The translations under genes were made by a program, and so were the position numbers. Below, piece by piece: positions 45,371 to 53,906 of a stretch of DNA of 64,000 nucleotides; position 1 is the stretch's first letter, and every line of letters begins with the position of its first letter. Below the pieces are notes generated by a model that was given only the letters and a program-made list of their open reading frames with translations, was not told where the DNA came from and did no database searches. The DNA is from SZUA-365 sp034002405 (GTDB taxonomy: Bacteria; Bacteroidota; Ignavibacteria; SZUA-365), in contig JAVFAS010000006.1 in NCBI GenBank assembly GCA_034002405.1, forward strand, positions 42,580-106,579. Direction: 5' to 3'.

Positions 45371-45468
45371 GCTGTTGGCTGTTGGCCGTTGGCCGTTGGC
45401 CGTTGGCCGTTGGCTGTTGGCCGTTGGCTGTTGGCTGTTGGCTGTTGGCCGTTGGCTGTTGGCTGTAA
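45371..45468. repeat. heptamer array, 13 perfect-length copies of GCYGTTG
   Basis: Thirteen uninterrupted 7-bp units (GCTGTTG or GCCGTTG) from 45371 to 45461, then a diverged GCTGTAA. The C/T variation at position 3 is irregular. A CRISPR is ruled out by the unit size and lack of spacers. Confidence 0.97.
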
Positions 45469-45477
45469 AGCAACTCG

Positions 45478-45836
45478 GTCATCCCGAGTAGCGGCACGCG
45501 ACGAAGGAGCGTGACGCGTATCGAGGGACAGCCGATTCGTACCAACCGCCCCTCGATACGCTCGTCCCGTCCGCCTTCGGCGGCCGGTCCAAGCTACTCG
45601 GGGTGACGATCTGCTGCCAAGAGCCAAAAGCCAAAAGCCCCTCGATACGCTCGTCCCGTCCGCCTTCGGCGGCCGGTCCAAGCTACTCGGGGTGACGATC
45701 TCCTGCCAAAAGCCAAGAGCCAAAAGCCAAAAGCCCCTCGATACGCTCGTCCCGTCCGCCTTCGGCGGCCGGTCCAAGCTACTCGGGGTGACGATCTCCT
45801 GCCAAAAGCCAAAAGCCAACAGCCTGTAACCGCGGG
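45478..45836. repeat. inverted-repeat element plus two tandem partial copies with heptamer spacers
   Basis: GTCATCCCGAGTAGC and CGTATCGAGGG (45478-45527) face their reverse complements CCCTCGATACG (45550-45560) and GCTACTCGGGGTGAC (45593-45607). The right arm, which holds a CCGCC-TTC-GGCGG hairpin, is repeated with starts at 45549, 45638 and 45734. Spacers are GCCAAAA-type heptamers: three in the first, four in the second, which explains the period change from 89 to 96. Confidence 0.93.
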
Positions 45837-45851
45837 CGATACAATGCGTGT

Positions 45852-46898
45852 CTATGGATTGTCGGCATGGGGGCGGACGCGACGGAGTTCCTTCTGCGTA
45901 CGCGCCCGCACGCGGAGATCGACATCGCGGTCGTGTTCGTCGACGATTTCGCCGACCAGCTGTTCGAGAATATCCTCGAGCGTGATCACACCCGCCATTC
46001 CCCCATATTCATCGACAACAACGGAAATATGTTCGCGATTCTTCAGGAAGGTTTCGAGCAGGCGGTTGGCACTGGCCGTGTCGGGCACGAAACTCACCGG
46101 GTCGGCGAAATCTTCCAGTGTTTTCTTCCCCTTCCCCTTCGCCAGCGCGGCGAGCAGATCGCGGATATGCGCCACGCCCACGATATCGTCTAGATCTTCA
46201 CGGTACAGCGGAATGCGGCTCACCGGCGCCCGGTACAGTTCCTCGGCCGCCTCCGCGAGGGGCAGCGCGGCCTTGAGGGCGAATACCACCGTGCGCGGGG
46301 TCATGATATCGCGCGCGAGGATGTCATCGAGCTGGAAGACGCGGCGGATGAGCTGGCTCTCGCTCTCGAGGATGTTCCCGTGCCGGTGGCTGAGTCGCGC
46401 GAGCACGGTGATTTCATCCTCGTCCAGACGCGCGTTTGCCTCCGTCGTCAGGCCGAAGGGACGGATGAGCAGATTGATCAGCACGATCAGAGGTTTGAAT
46501 ACCAGACGCAGCAGGAACACGAACCGCGCGGTATGCCGCGCATAATCCGCGGCGTTCCGTTCACCGATGGTTTTCGGAACAACCTCTCCGAACAGGACGA
46601 TCGCGAAGGTCAGGATGCCGGAAAACACCCCGACCCAGAGGCTCCCGAACACTTCGCTCGCGATGGCACCGACGAAAATCGACCCGGTGATATTCGCCAG
46701 ATTGTTGAGAATCACCACCGCGACGATGGATTCCTGGATATTCTCCTTGTTCGCGCGAAGGCGGATCGCGCCGGACTTCCCCTCCTCGATCATGCGCTCG
46801 ATCTGCACCTGCGTGACCGAAAACAGTGCGGCCTCGATGCTCGAGGCGAGGAAGGACAGCAGGAGAATGAGAAAACAGATGAATGCGAGCAGGAACAT
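45852..46898 (-). CDS. CNNM/CorC (HlyC) family membrane protein with CBS domains
   Basis: A 348-residue membrane protein. The N-terminal half is a DUF21 (CNNM) domain of about three or four helices (FICFLILLLSFLASSIEAALFS, VVILNNLANITGSIFVGAIA, FGEVVPKTIGERNA). The C-terminal half is a CBS pair (ARDIMTPRTVVFAL, SRIPLYREDLDDIVGVAHIRD, VSFVPDTASANRLLETFLKN, VVDEYGGMAGVITLEDILEQLVGEI). Members may export magnesium or cobalt ions. The C-terminal CorC/HlyC domain is missing or very short. The gene is convergent with the repeat block and divergent from porX. Confidence 0.9.
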   Translation of the reverse strand: MFLLAFICFLILLLSFLASSIEAALFSVTQVQIERMIEEGKSGAIRLRANKENIQESIVAVVILNNLANITGSIFVGAIASEVFGSLWVGVFSGILTFAIVLFGEVVPKTIGERNAADYARHTARFVFLLRLVFKPLIVLINLLIRPFGLTTEANARLDEDEITVLARLSHRHGNILESESQLIRRVFQLDDILARDIMTPRTVVFALKAALPLAEAAEELYRAPVSRIPLYREDLDDIVGVAHIRDLLAALAKGKGKKTLEDFADPVSFVPDTASANRLLETFLKNREHISVVVDEYGGMAGVITLEDILEQLVGEIVDEHDRDVDLRVRARTQKELRRVRPHADNP

Positions 46899-46953
46899 GG
46901 CGAAATCTATTGGAATCGCGTGCCAGAAGCAACCATGGCACCCAGCTTCCGCC

Positions 46954-46984
46954 TTGTTTCCCCTGCGGTGCTTTCGTACTTTGA
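46954..46984 (+). promoter_or_regulatory. -33/-7 promoter of porX
   Basis: TTG (46954-46956), 20-base spacer, then TACTTTGA (46977-46984), about 43 bases before the porX ATG. It matches the TAnnTTTG -7 element exactly. Confidence 0.6.
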
Positions 46985-47026
46985 AGATTCGGACAAATAC
47001 TCTTCCTGAATCAACGATCGGATCCC

Positions 47027-48589
47027 ATGTCTGAACACAATGGCCATATTCTCTGGGTGGACGACGAAGTCGACTTCCTGCGGCCCCATATCATGTTGCT
47101 CGAACAACGTGGTTATTCGGTGAGCACGGTCACCAACGGCGAGGACGCCATCAATTTCGTACGCGACCACACCGTCGACCTGATGTTTCTCGATGAATCC
47201 ATGCCGGGGATCGGCGGACTCGAGACCCTCGCCGTCATCAAGGAGACCCAGCCGGATCTTCCGATCATCATGGTGACGAAGAACGAGGAAGAAGCGGTCA
47301 TGGAAGAGGCCATCGGGGAGAAAATCAGTGATTATCTGACCAAACCCGTCAATCCGAGCCAGATTCTCCTCGTCACGAAGAAATTCCTCCAGGGCAAGAG
47401 CATCGTTCGCGCGAAAACGTCGCAGGACTACATCCGCGAATTCCAGGAAGTGTCGATGAAGCTGCTCGGCCCGCTCGACCTGACGGAATGGACCGAGGTC
47501 TACCGCAAGTTGGTCGAATGGGAGGTCGAACTCGACGCCCATCCCGAGCTCGGTCTCGAGCAGACGATGCACGCCCAGCGGAAGGAGTGCAATCAGGAGT
47601 TCTGCAAGTTCGTCGAGAAACACTACCGCGACTGGGTCGACGACGACGACGTCACGCTCTCGCCGCAGGTGGTCGACCGCTTCCTCCTCCCCCATCTGGA
47701 TTCGAAGGGTCCGGTTTTCTTCTTCGTCATCGACTGCATGCGCTACGACCAGTGGCTGGTGATGGAACGGCATCTGCGGGACATCTACACCATAGAAAAA
47801 GATTTTTATCTCGGAATTCTTCCCTCGGCGACCCCCTATGCCCGCAATGCGATTTTCAGCGGGTATTATCCGAGCGAGATCGAGCGGGTGTTTCCCGATC
47901 TGTGGGCGAGCAAGGACGACGATGACTACTCGATGAACAAATACGAGAAGGAATTTCTCGAGAAGTTGCTCGAGCGCCGGCGCATCAGGCTTCGCAACGA
48001 CCTCAAGTACATCAAGATCATCGACCCGGAATTCGGAAAGCAGATGGTGGGAAACATCTCCGCGTTCGTGAAAAACCATCTGACCGCGATCGTTGTCAAT
48101 TTCGTCGACATGCTGGCGCACAGCCGCTCCGATTATCCGATCCTCAAGGAAATCGCCCCCGACGAATCGGCCTACCGGTCGTTGACCAACACCTGGTTCA
48201 CCCATTCCTCGCTGCTGAGCATGTTCCGTCAGATCGCGCGCACCCCCGATGCCACCATTGTCGTGACCACCGATCATGGCAGCGTCCGCTGTCTGCGCGG
48301 CAGCAAGGTGCTCGGGGACCGGGAGACCTCGACCAACCTGCGCTACAAATACGGTCGCAACGTCAAGGCCGAGGCGCGGCAGGCGATGTACATTCGGAAT
48401 CCGGAAGAGTACAAGCTCCCGAAGCGTGGCATGATGACCAATTATGTCATCGCCAAGGAAGATTACTACTTCGTCTATCCCACCGACTACAACAAGTATC
48501 TCAACTACTATCGCGATAGCTTCCAGCACGGTGGCATGTCGCTCGAGGAGTTGGTGCTGCCGGTGATCACGCTCAAGCCGAGGGTCTGA
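47027..48589 (+). CDS. porX: PorX-type response regulator with PglZ domain
   Basis: A 520-residue protein. About 1-125 are a receiver domain with the acidic pair Asp12/Asp13, phosphorylated Asp56 in LMFLDESMPG and Lys106 in LTKPVN. After a helical bundle, about 228-515 are a PglZ (alkaline-phosphatase-like) domain, with Asp236 in FVIDCMRYD and the metal site TTDHGSVR. PorX with kinase PorY controls type IX secretion; its PglZ part is known to cut oligoadenylates. This same gene order-free occurrence with T9SS cargo here argues for a working T9SS. No DNA-binding domain is present. The promoter at 46954 is its own. Confidence 0.95.
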   Translation: MSEHNGHILWVDDEVDFLRPHIMLLEQRGYSVSTVTNGEDAINFVRDHTVDLMFLDESMPGIGGLETLAVIKETQPDLPIIMVTKNEEEAVMEEAIGEKISDYLTKPVNPSQILLVTKKFLQGKSIVRAKTSQDYIREFQEVSMKLLGPLDLTEWTEVYRKLVEWEVELDAHPELGLEQTMHAQRKECNQEFCKFVEKHYRDWVDDDDVTLSPQVVDRFLLPHLDSKGPVFFFVIDCMRYDQWLVMERHLRDIYTIEKDFYLGILPSATPYARNAIFSGYYPSEIERVFPDLWASKDDDDYSMNKYEKEFLEKLLERRRIRLRNDLKYIKIIDPEFGKQMVGNISAFVKNHLTAIVVNFVDMLAHSRSDYPILKEIAPDESAYRSLTNTWFTHSSLLSMFRQIARTPDATIVVTTDHGSVRCLRGSKVLGDRETSTNLRYKYGRNVKAEARQAMYIRNPEEYKLPKRGMMTNYVIAKEDYYFVYPTDYNKYLNYYRDSFQHGGMSLEELVLPVITLKPRV

Positions 48590-48597
48590 CGCGGGAC

Positions 48598-49074
48598 ATG
48601 CGCCGACAATTCGACACCCACAGCGAAGAGGAGACACGCGCGGCCGGACGCGAGCTGGCCGCCACGCTCCCACCGTCGGTCGTGGTCGCGTTCAGCGGCG
48701 ATCTCGGGTGTGGAAAAACCGCGTTCATCCGCGGCATGTGCGAGGCCTTTGACTGCGCCGCGCAGGTGAACAGTCCCACCTTCACGATCATCAACGAATA
48801 CACCGGTTCGCGCCGCGTGACACACTGCGACCTGTACCGGCTCGCATCGCTTGACGACTTTCTCCAGATCGGCCTGGACGAGATCCTCGCCGGGAACGGG
48901 ACGGTGCTGGTCGAATGGGCGGAGCGCGCCGTGCCCCTCCTTCCGTTTCCCCGCTATGAAGTCGGTGCCTGGCACGGTACCGACGCGCCGCATCGCCGCT
49001 TCGAAATACGACGGGTGAATAATTCAGATGAAAGTCTCCTTTTTTCTCCGGATGAATGGACGGTGGACGAATGA
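48598..49074 (+). CDS. tsaE: tRNA threonylcarbamoyladenosine ATPase TsaE
   Basis: A 158-residue P-loop ATPase needed for t6A at position 37 of ANN-decoding tRNAs. The Walker A is FSGDLGCGKTAFIRG, followed by VNSPTFTIINEY and HCDLYRL, all family-typical. It follows porX after 8 bases and overlaps tsaB by four (ATGA), so these three are one transcript. The chain extends about 20 residues past the usual family end. Confidence 0.94.
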   Translation: MRRQFDTHSEEETRAAGRELAATLPPSVVVAFSGDLGCGKTAFIRGMCEAFDCAAQVNSPTFTIINEYTGSRRVTHCDLYRLASLDDFLQIGLDEILAGNGTVLVEWAERAVPLLPFPRYEVGAWHGTDAPHRRFEIRRVNNSDESLLFSPDEWTVDE

Positions 49075-49817
49075 TCCTCGGCATTGAAACCGCCACCGCA
49101 CGACTCGGGGTCGCCGTGTATGAGCCCACGCCCGGCGTCGACACAACGAGGGATGCGGCTGCCTCCCCGGTTGCGGACAGCACGGGTCTGCTGCGCGCGG
49201 CGATCATGGTTGATCGCGGCAGCGTGCACGATGCGCTGCTCGTCCCGCTCTGCCGCGACGTCGTCCACCGCGCGGGAATCGAGATGGAGGCCCTGACGGC
49301 GATCGCGGTGTCCGCGGGCCCCGGGTCCTTCACCGGGTTGCGCATCGGCATGGCCGCGGCAAAGGGCTTCGCGCTCGGACTCGGCATTCCCCTGCGCCTT
49401 GTACCGACGCTCGACGCGGCCGCGGAGTGGACCGTGCGGCACAGTCCGTCACACGGGGAAACGATGCTCGCGATCTGCCTCGATGCGCGACGCGATGATG
49501 TGTATGCGGCGACGTATCTGCTGGACGGTCCGCGCTGGCGCCCGGTCGAGCCCGTCCGCGTGTTTGACGCGGCCACATTGTCGGCGTTGCTTCCAGACGG
49601 CACCGTGCTCCGCGGCGACGGTGCGTCAAAGGTACACGCGGCGGCGCCGGATCGCTTTCCGCTGCCCGCGCACCCCGGCACCTGCCTCGACGCCGGCGCG
49701 GTCGCGGCGCTTGGCGTCCGATTGCTCGCCACCGATGGCGCCTCCGACGCGGAAACCTGTGAACCGCTGTACGTGCGGGAGTTTGCGGTGCATCACGCGA
49801 AGAATCCATTTCTCTGA
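49071..49817 (+). CDS. tsaB: tRNA threonylcarbamoyladenosine protein TsaB
   Basis: A 248-residue ASKHA-fold protein, a non-catalytic partner of TsaD in t6A formation. Landmarks are ILGIETATARLGVAVYEP, GSVHDALLVPL, GPGSFTGLRIGMAAAKGFALG, and a degenerate metal site. ATG 49071 overlaps the tsaE stop and is five codons inside the open frame. TsaD is not in the window. The protein is followed after 27 bases by accD. Confidence 0.92.
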   Translation: MILGIETATARLGVAVYEPTPGVDTTRDAAASPVADSTGLLRAAIMVDRGSVHDALLVPLCRDVVHRAGIEMEALTAIAVSAGPGSFTGLRIGMAAAKGFALGLGIPLRLVPTLDAAAEWTVRHSPSHGETMLAICLDARRDDVYAATYLLDGPRWRPVEPVRVFDAATLSALLPDGTVLRGDGASKVHAAAPDRFPLPAHPGTCLDAGAVAALGVRLLATDGASDAETCEPLYVREFAVHHAKNPFL

Positions 49818-49844
49818 TCACGACCACACCCGGAGATCGATATC

Positions 49845-50690
49845 ATGTCCTGGTTCAAACGCAGCAAGAGCAACATCGAAGGCAGTACGTCGAAGCGCGA
49901 GGTCGCCGACGGTTCGTGGGTGAAATGCGATCATTGCGGCGAAATGATGCATCGCAAGCAGCTCGCCTCCGCCCTGTTTACCTGCATTCACTGCGAGGCG
50001 TCGTTCCGCGTCTCGGCAGGACAATACATTGACCTGCTGCTCGACGAAGGAAGTTTTCGCGAGTCGGACCGGAAGATGCGCTCCACCGATCCGTTGAAGT
50101 TCCGCGACAGCAAGGCCTATGCCGATCGCATCGAGGCCACCGTGCGCGGTACGGGCATGTTCGACGCGATGCGCAGCGGCATGGGCAAGATCCAGGATAT
50201 TCCGGTCTCGATCGCCGTAATGGATTTTGGATTCATCGGCGGCAGCATGGGATCGGTGGTTGGCGAGAAAATTGCCCGGGCGGTCGATCGCGCGGTGAAA
50301 CACCGCTGCGCGTTGATCATCGTTTCGGCCAGTGGCGGCGCACGAATGATGGAAGGGGCGCTGTCCCTCATGCAGATGGCGAAGACCAGTGCACGGTTGA
50401 CCACGTTGCACGAGGCGGGCCTGCCCTACATCTCGATCATGCTCGATCCCACGACGGGAGGAGTGACCGCGAGTTTCGCGATGCTCGGGGATGTGAATAT
50501 CGCCGAGCCCAAGGCGCTGATCGGTTTCGCCGGACCGCGAGTCATCAAACAGACCATCGGACGCGATCTGCCCGAGGGCTTCCAGCGCGCCGAGTTCCTT
50601 CTCGAAAAAGGTTTCCTCGATCTTGTTATCCCGCGCAAGGACATGCGCGACACGCTCGGGAAATTGCTGCGGCACATGGGCACGAACTGA
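49845..50690 (+). CDS. accD: acetyl-CoA carboxylase carboxyltransferase subunit beta
   Basis: A 281-residue subunit that with AccA moves carboxyl from biotin to acetyl-CoA in the first step of fatty acid synthesis. The zinc ribbon is formed by Cys28, Cys31, Cys47 and Cys50 (KCDHCGEMM, TCIHCEA). The crotonase-like core has IIVSASGGARMMEGALSLMQ and DPTTGGVTASFAMLGD, and AEPKALIGFAGPRVI. It normally binds AccA, which is elsewhere. It is co-directional with tsaB and panC. Confidence 0.96.
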   Translation: MSWFKRSKSNIEGSTSKREVADGSWVKCDHCGEMMHRKQLASALFTCIHCEASFRVSAGQYIDLLLDEGSFRESDRKMRSTDPLKFRDSKAYADRIEATVRGTGMFDAMRSGMGKIQDIPVSIAVMDFGFIGGSMGSVVGEKIARAVDRAVKHRCALIIVSASGGARMMEGALSLMQMAKTSARLTTLHEAGLPYISIMLDPTTGGVTASFAMLGDVNIAEPKALIGFAGPRVIKQTIGRDLPEGFQRAEFLLEKGFLDLVIPRKDMRDTLGKLLRHMGTN

Positions 50691-50750
50691 TCCGCCGTCC
50701 CCGCGTGTTCTGGCAATGATGTCGTCATCTCACTAACCGGACCGACCGCC

Positions 50751-51614
50751 ATGCTTCACATCACCCATGTGCACGAAATGCAGCGCGAGGCCGACCGCTT
50801 ACGCGCGGCGGGTGCGCGCATCGGCTTCGTCCCGACCATGGGCTTCCTGCACGAGGGACATCTCGATCTCATCCGGCGCTGCCGCGAATCCTGCGACACT
50901 GTCGTCGTTTCCATCTTCGTCAATCCCACGCAATTCGCCGCGGGCGAGGATCTCCAGCGCTATCCGCGCGATCTCGCGCGCGACACCGCACTGGCGGAAG
51001 GCGCCGGATGTGACATCCTGTTCGTTCCGGACCGGGCCGAGGTCTACCCACCCGGAGCATCGACCTGGGTGCAGGTGGATGAACTGAGCGCCGTGCTTGA
51101 AGGGGCCTTCCGTCCCACGCATTTCCGCGGCGTGACGACCGTCGTGACCATGCTCTTTCACATGGTCAAGCCCCATGTCGCCGTGTTCGGCCAGAAGGAT
51201 GCGCAGCAGGCGCTGCTCATCCGGCGTATGGTCCGGGATCTGCACATGGATATTTCCCTGGTGATCGTTCCCACCCGGCGTGAGCCGGATGGACTGGCAA
51301 TGAGTTCCAGAAACACGTATCTTTCGAGGTCCGGGCGTTCCGAGGCGCTGGCGATTTCCCGTTCCCTCCGTCTTGCCGAGCAGTATGTCGCCGGGGGCGG
51401 AAGAGACCCGGAAGCGATCCGATCACTGGTACATGCGGAACTTGCGCGCAGTGGAAACGTATCAGTGGACTATGTCGCGCTGGTCGATGCGGAAACGCTC
51501 GCGGACATTGACGAAATCTCCTCGCGTCCCGCCCTGTTGGCCATCGCGGCGAACGTCGAGACAACCAGACTGATTGACAACACGATACTTCGAGCCGAGA
51601 CGATAGAGTCATGA
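50751..51614 (+). CDS. panC: pantothenate synthetase
   Basis: A 287-residue ligase that condenses pantoate and beta-alanine with ATP in pantothenate synthesis. HxGH-type nucleotide site in PTMGFLHEGHLDLIR, then VSIFVNPTQF, and FRGVTTVVTMLFHMVKPHVAVFGQKDAQQ read as RGVTTVVTMLFHMV and FGQKDAQQ. The stop overlaps panD by four bases, coupling the two steps. Confidence 0.96.
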   Translation: MLHITHVHEMQREADRLRAAGARIGFVPTMGFLHEGHLDLIRRCRESCDTVVVSIFVNPTQFAAGEDLQRYPRDLARDTALAEGAGCDILFVPDRAEVYPPGASTWVQVDELSAVLEGAFRPTHFRGVTTVVTMLFHMVKPHVAVFGQKDAQQALLIRRMVRDLHMDISLVIVPTRREPDGLAMSSRNTYLSRSGRSEALAISRSLRLAEQYVAGGGRDPEAIRSLVHAELARSGNVSVDYVALVDAETLADIDEISSRPALLAIAANVETTRLIDNTILRAETIES

Positions 51615-51967
51615 AACGCATCATGTTCAAATCGAAAATCCACCGGGCACGCGTGACGCAAGCCGAACTGTACTATGAGGGCAGCATCACCATCGATGCC
51701 GACCTGATGGCGCGCGCCGACATTCTCGAGTACGAGAAAGTGCAGGTGGTGAACGTGAACAACGGGAACCGCTTCGAGACCTATGCCCTGCGTGGCGATG
51801 CGGGAAGTGGCACCATCTGTCTCAACGGTGCCGCGGCCCGGCTTGGCCATGTGGGCGATGAGGTTATCATCATTACCTACGGCGAGTACGAGCAGAACGA
51901 ACTCGACGGGCACAAACCGACCATCATTCTCGTCGACGAACACAACCAGATCAAATCCATCCTCTGA
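51611..51967 (+). CDS. panD: aspartate 1-decarboxylase proenzyme
   Basis: A 118-residue pyruvoyl-type enzyme that makes beta-alanine for PanC. Self-cleavage takes place at Gly24-Ser25 in YYEGSITID, and the family start KSKIHRARVTQA is clear, as is NGAAARLGHVGDEVIIITYG. Overlaps the panC stop. A GlmU-like gene follows after 64 bases. Confidence 0.96.
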   Translation: MKRIMFKSKIHRARVTQAELYYEGSITIDADLMARADILEYEKVQVVNVNNGNRFETYALRGDAGSGTICLNGAAARLGHVGDEVIIITYGEYEQNELDGHKPTIILVDEHNQIKSIL

Positions 51968-52031
51968 CACGACCCATGCCATCGCGGACAATCGCCGAGA
52001 CCCCATCCCACTTCCCGCAGTCCAATTCCCG

Positions 52032-52799
52032 ATGAACACCGCCGAACAGACCCGACCGCTCGCCGCCGTGATCATGGCAGCCGGACAGGGAAAGCGCATG
52101 AACAATCCCGACAAGGCGAAGGTCATGCACGAACTCGCGGGCACGCCGCTGCTCGGGCATGTGGTCGCCCTCGCCCGTCAACTCGGATGCAGCCGGATCG
52201 TTGTCGTGGTCGGCCATCAGCGCGAGAGCGTCATTGCGTACCTGCGGTCCTTCGAACCCGCGGTATCCACGGCCGTCCAGGCCGAACAACTCGGTACCGC
52301 GCATGCGGTACTGCAGGCCGAGGCGGCACTTGACGGTTTCGATGGGGATGTGGTGATTCTCTCGGGCGATGCACCGATGACCCGCTTCTCGACGCTCACC
52401 GCCGCGCTTGCCGTGCACCGCGCCCACCATGCCGCCGTCACCGTCCTCACCGCGGTGCTGCCCGATGCCACGGGGTACGGCCGCGTGATTCGCGACGCGC
52501 ATGGCGCGATCATGCGGATTGTCGAACACAAGGATGCGAGCGATGCGGAGCGCACGGTGCGCGAAATCAACAGCGGCATTTATATCTTCGACCATCGCGT
52601 CCTGTTCGACGCGCTGCGACACGTGGGCAATGACAACGCACAGGGCGAGTATTACCTGCCCGACGTGTTCGCGATCTTCCGGCGCGAGGGCCGCACGATG
52701 CTGCCATTCGTGGTCGAGGATTTCGACGAAATCCGCGGCGTCAACACCATCGAACAGCTCGCGGAAATGGAACTGCTTTTTGCGCGGCGGCGGTCATGA
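52032..52799 (+). CDS. GlmU-like NTP transferase lacking the acetyltransferase domain
   Basis: A 255-residue nucleotidyltransferase. The N-terminal GlmU signature is seen in VIMAAGQGKRMNNPDKAKVMH, QAEQLGTAHAVLQAE, and ILSGDAPM, with EINSGIYIFD later. The beta-helix acetyltransferase half of bacterial GlmU is missing, so it would make UDP-GlcNAc from GlcNAc-1-P but not acetylate; a separate acetyltransferase or another sugar substrate is implied. Start MNTAEQTRP is family-like. It may be co-transcribed with panCD. Confidence 0.88.
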   Translation: MNTAEQTRPLAAVIMAAGQGKRMNNPDKAKVMHELAGTPLLGHVVALARQLGCSRIVVVVGHQRESVIAYLRSFEPAVSTAVQAEQLGTAHAVLQAEAALDGFDGDVVILSGDAPMTRFSTLTAALAVHRAHHAAVTVLTAVLPDATGYGRVIRDAHGAIMRIVEHKDASDAERTVREINSGIYIFDHRVLFDALRHVGNDNAQGEYYLPDVFAIFRREGRTMLPFVVEDFDEIRGVNTIEQLAEMELLFARRRS

Positions 52800-52854
52800 T
52801 TGGCACGCCCGCTGGTTTTCCCACTCCCGTCCCAACAGCGAGATAGAAAAGGAC

Positions 52855-53493
52855 ATGGCCACCCGGTATAACATCCACCCGGAAAATCCGCAGATGCGCT
52901 TCATCGACCAGGTCGTCGACCAACTCCAGCGCGGCGCGGTGATGCTGTACCCGACGGACACCGTCTATGCCATCGGCTGCGACATCAACAGCAAGGCGGG
53001 GCAGCAACGCATCCGCAAGATCCGCAATCTCCCCGACAGCAAGCCGCTGACCTTCGTGGCGTCTTCGATCTCGCAAATTTCCGATTACGCGAAGATCTCG
53101 GATTCGGCCTATCAGGTCATCCGTCAGCTTGTTCCCGGACCGTACACCTTGCTGCTGCCGGCGACGAAACTCGTACCCAATCTCGTGCTCAATTCGAAGC
53201 GCAGCACGACGGGCATTCGCGTCCCGGATCATTTCCTCTGCCAGCTGCTCATCGCCGAACTGGGCAATCCACTGATTTCGATGTCCGCCAGACTTGACAA
53301 CTGGGAGGAACCGTCCTACAATGACGAACTTTTCGATCTGTTCGATCCACTGGTGGATATCATCATCGAAGTGGACGCGGAATACCGCTCCCCCAATGGC
53401 GACCACCTTTCGACCATGATCGATTTCACCGATGATTTCCCGGTGATCGTCCGGGAAGGCCTGGGTATCGAACTCGCGAGTACGATCATTTAA
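52855..53493 (+). CDS. Sua5/YciO/YrdC family protein, YciO-like
   Basis: A 212-residue protein. IHPENPQMRFIDQVVDQL, YPTDTVYAIGCDINSK, and TTGIRVPDHFLCQLLIAELG are closer to YciO than to TsaC. The YrdC fold binds threonylcarbamoyl-AMP in tRNA t6A synthesis; YciO's role is less settled. AAGGA is three bases before the ATG. It is within 5 kb of tsaE and tsaB. A terminator follows. Confidence 0.9.
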   Translation: MATRYNIHPENPQMRFIDQVVDQLQRGAVMLYPTDTVYAIGCDINSKAGQQRIRKIRNLPDSKPLTFVASSISQISDYAKISDSAYQVIRQLVPGPYTLLLPATKLVPNLVLNSKRSTTGIRVPDHFLCQLLIAELGNPLISMSARLDNWEEPSYNDELFDLFDPLVDIIIEVDAEYRSPNGDHLSTMIDFTDDFPVIVREGLGIELASTII

Positions 53494-53536
53494 GTCGCGA
53501 CCACTCCCCGTCGTCGCACGCGGTTTTCGACCATGA

Positions 53537-53567
53537 GAAACGGGCATCCGTACGAGATGCCCGTTTT
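53537..53567 (+). terminator. bidirectional rho-independent terminator
   Basis: GAAACGGGCATC pairs with GATGCCCGTTTT over about 12 bp around a 7-base loop, with a T run on one side and an A run on the other. It lies between the YciO-like gene and the convergent small membrane protein gene. Confidence 0.85.
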
Positions 53568-53609
53568 CACGTTCAGTCACCGACGGCCGCTTCCCCGGTC
53601 AGGCATGGT

Positions 53610-53903
53610 TCAGGATGTCGCCGACGTTCGTCCGCGATTGACAAAATAGATCCCGTACAGCAGTGCCTCGAGCAGCGTGACGATGATCAAGGAAATTGTA
53701 TCCGGATCCAGCCATGGGCCCACGCCCTTTTCCGGGAAGGCGAAGCGAACGATGAAGCCGGCGATGGTCCAACCCACCGAAAAAATGATGCCGACGAAGG
53801 CAGCGGCCATGAATCCATCCGCGAGTTTGTGATCGACGTAACCGCGGGTGAACGCATACGCCGCGCCGACGATGTGCAGGTAGAAGATGAAGGCAGCGAT
53901 CAT
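53610..53903 (-). CDS. small three-helix membrane protein
   Basis: A 97-residue hydrophobic protein with three likely membrane helices: FIFYLHIVGAAYAF, FMAAAFVGIIFSVGWTIAGFIVRFAF, and LIIVTLLEALLYGIYFV. No family is recognised. It lies three bases after the sugar transferase stop on the same strand, so a helper role for that enzyme or for polysaccharide export is possible but unproven. Confidence 0.7.
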   Translation of the reverse strand: MIAAFIFYLHIVGAAYAFTRGYVDHKLADGFMAAAFVGIIFSVGWTIAGFIVRFAFPEKGVGPWLDPDTISLIIVTLLEALLYGIYFVNRGRTSATS

Positions 53904-53906
53904 GGG

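Larger units (their letters stand above)
45349..45851. other. 500-base non-coding repeat block
   Basis: No gene is visible between the DUF6588 pair and the convergent CNNM gene. The region is almost wholly repeat: a 7-bp tandem array on the left (45371-45461), then an inverted-repeat element and two more partial copies separated by 7-bp spacers (45478-45836). No transposase or integration site is present. Confidence 0.9.

Noticed and set aside
45371..45832. CRISPR array
   Set aside because: Units are 7 bp with no unique spacers, and no cas genes are near.
47027..48589. PglZ-based phage defence (BREX)
   Set aside because: PglZ is fused to a receiver domain, the PorX form, and no BREX genes are present.
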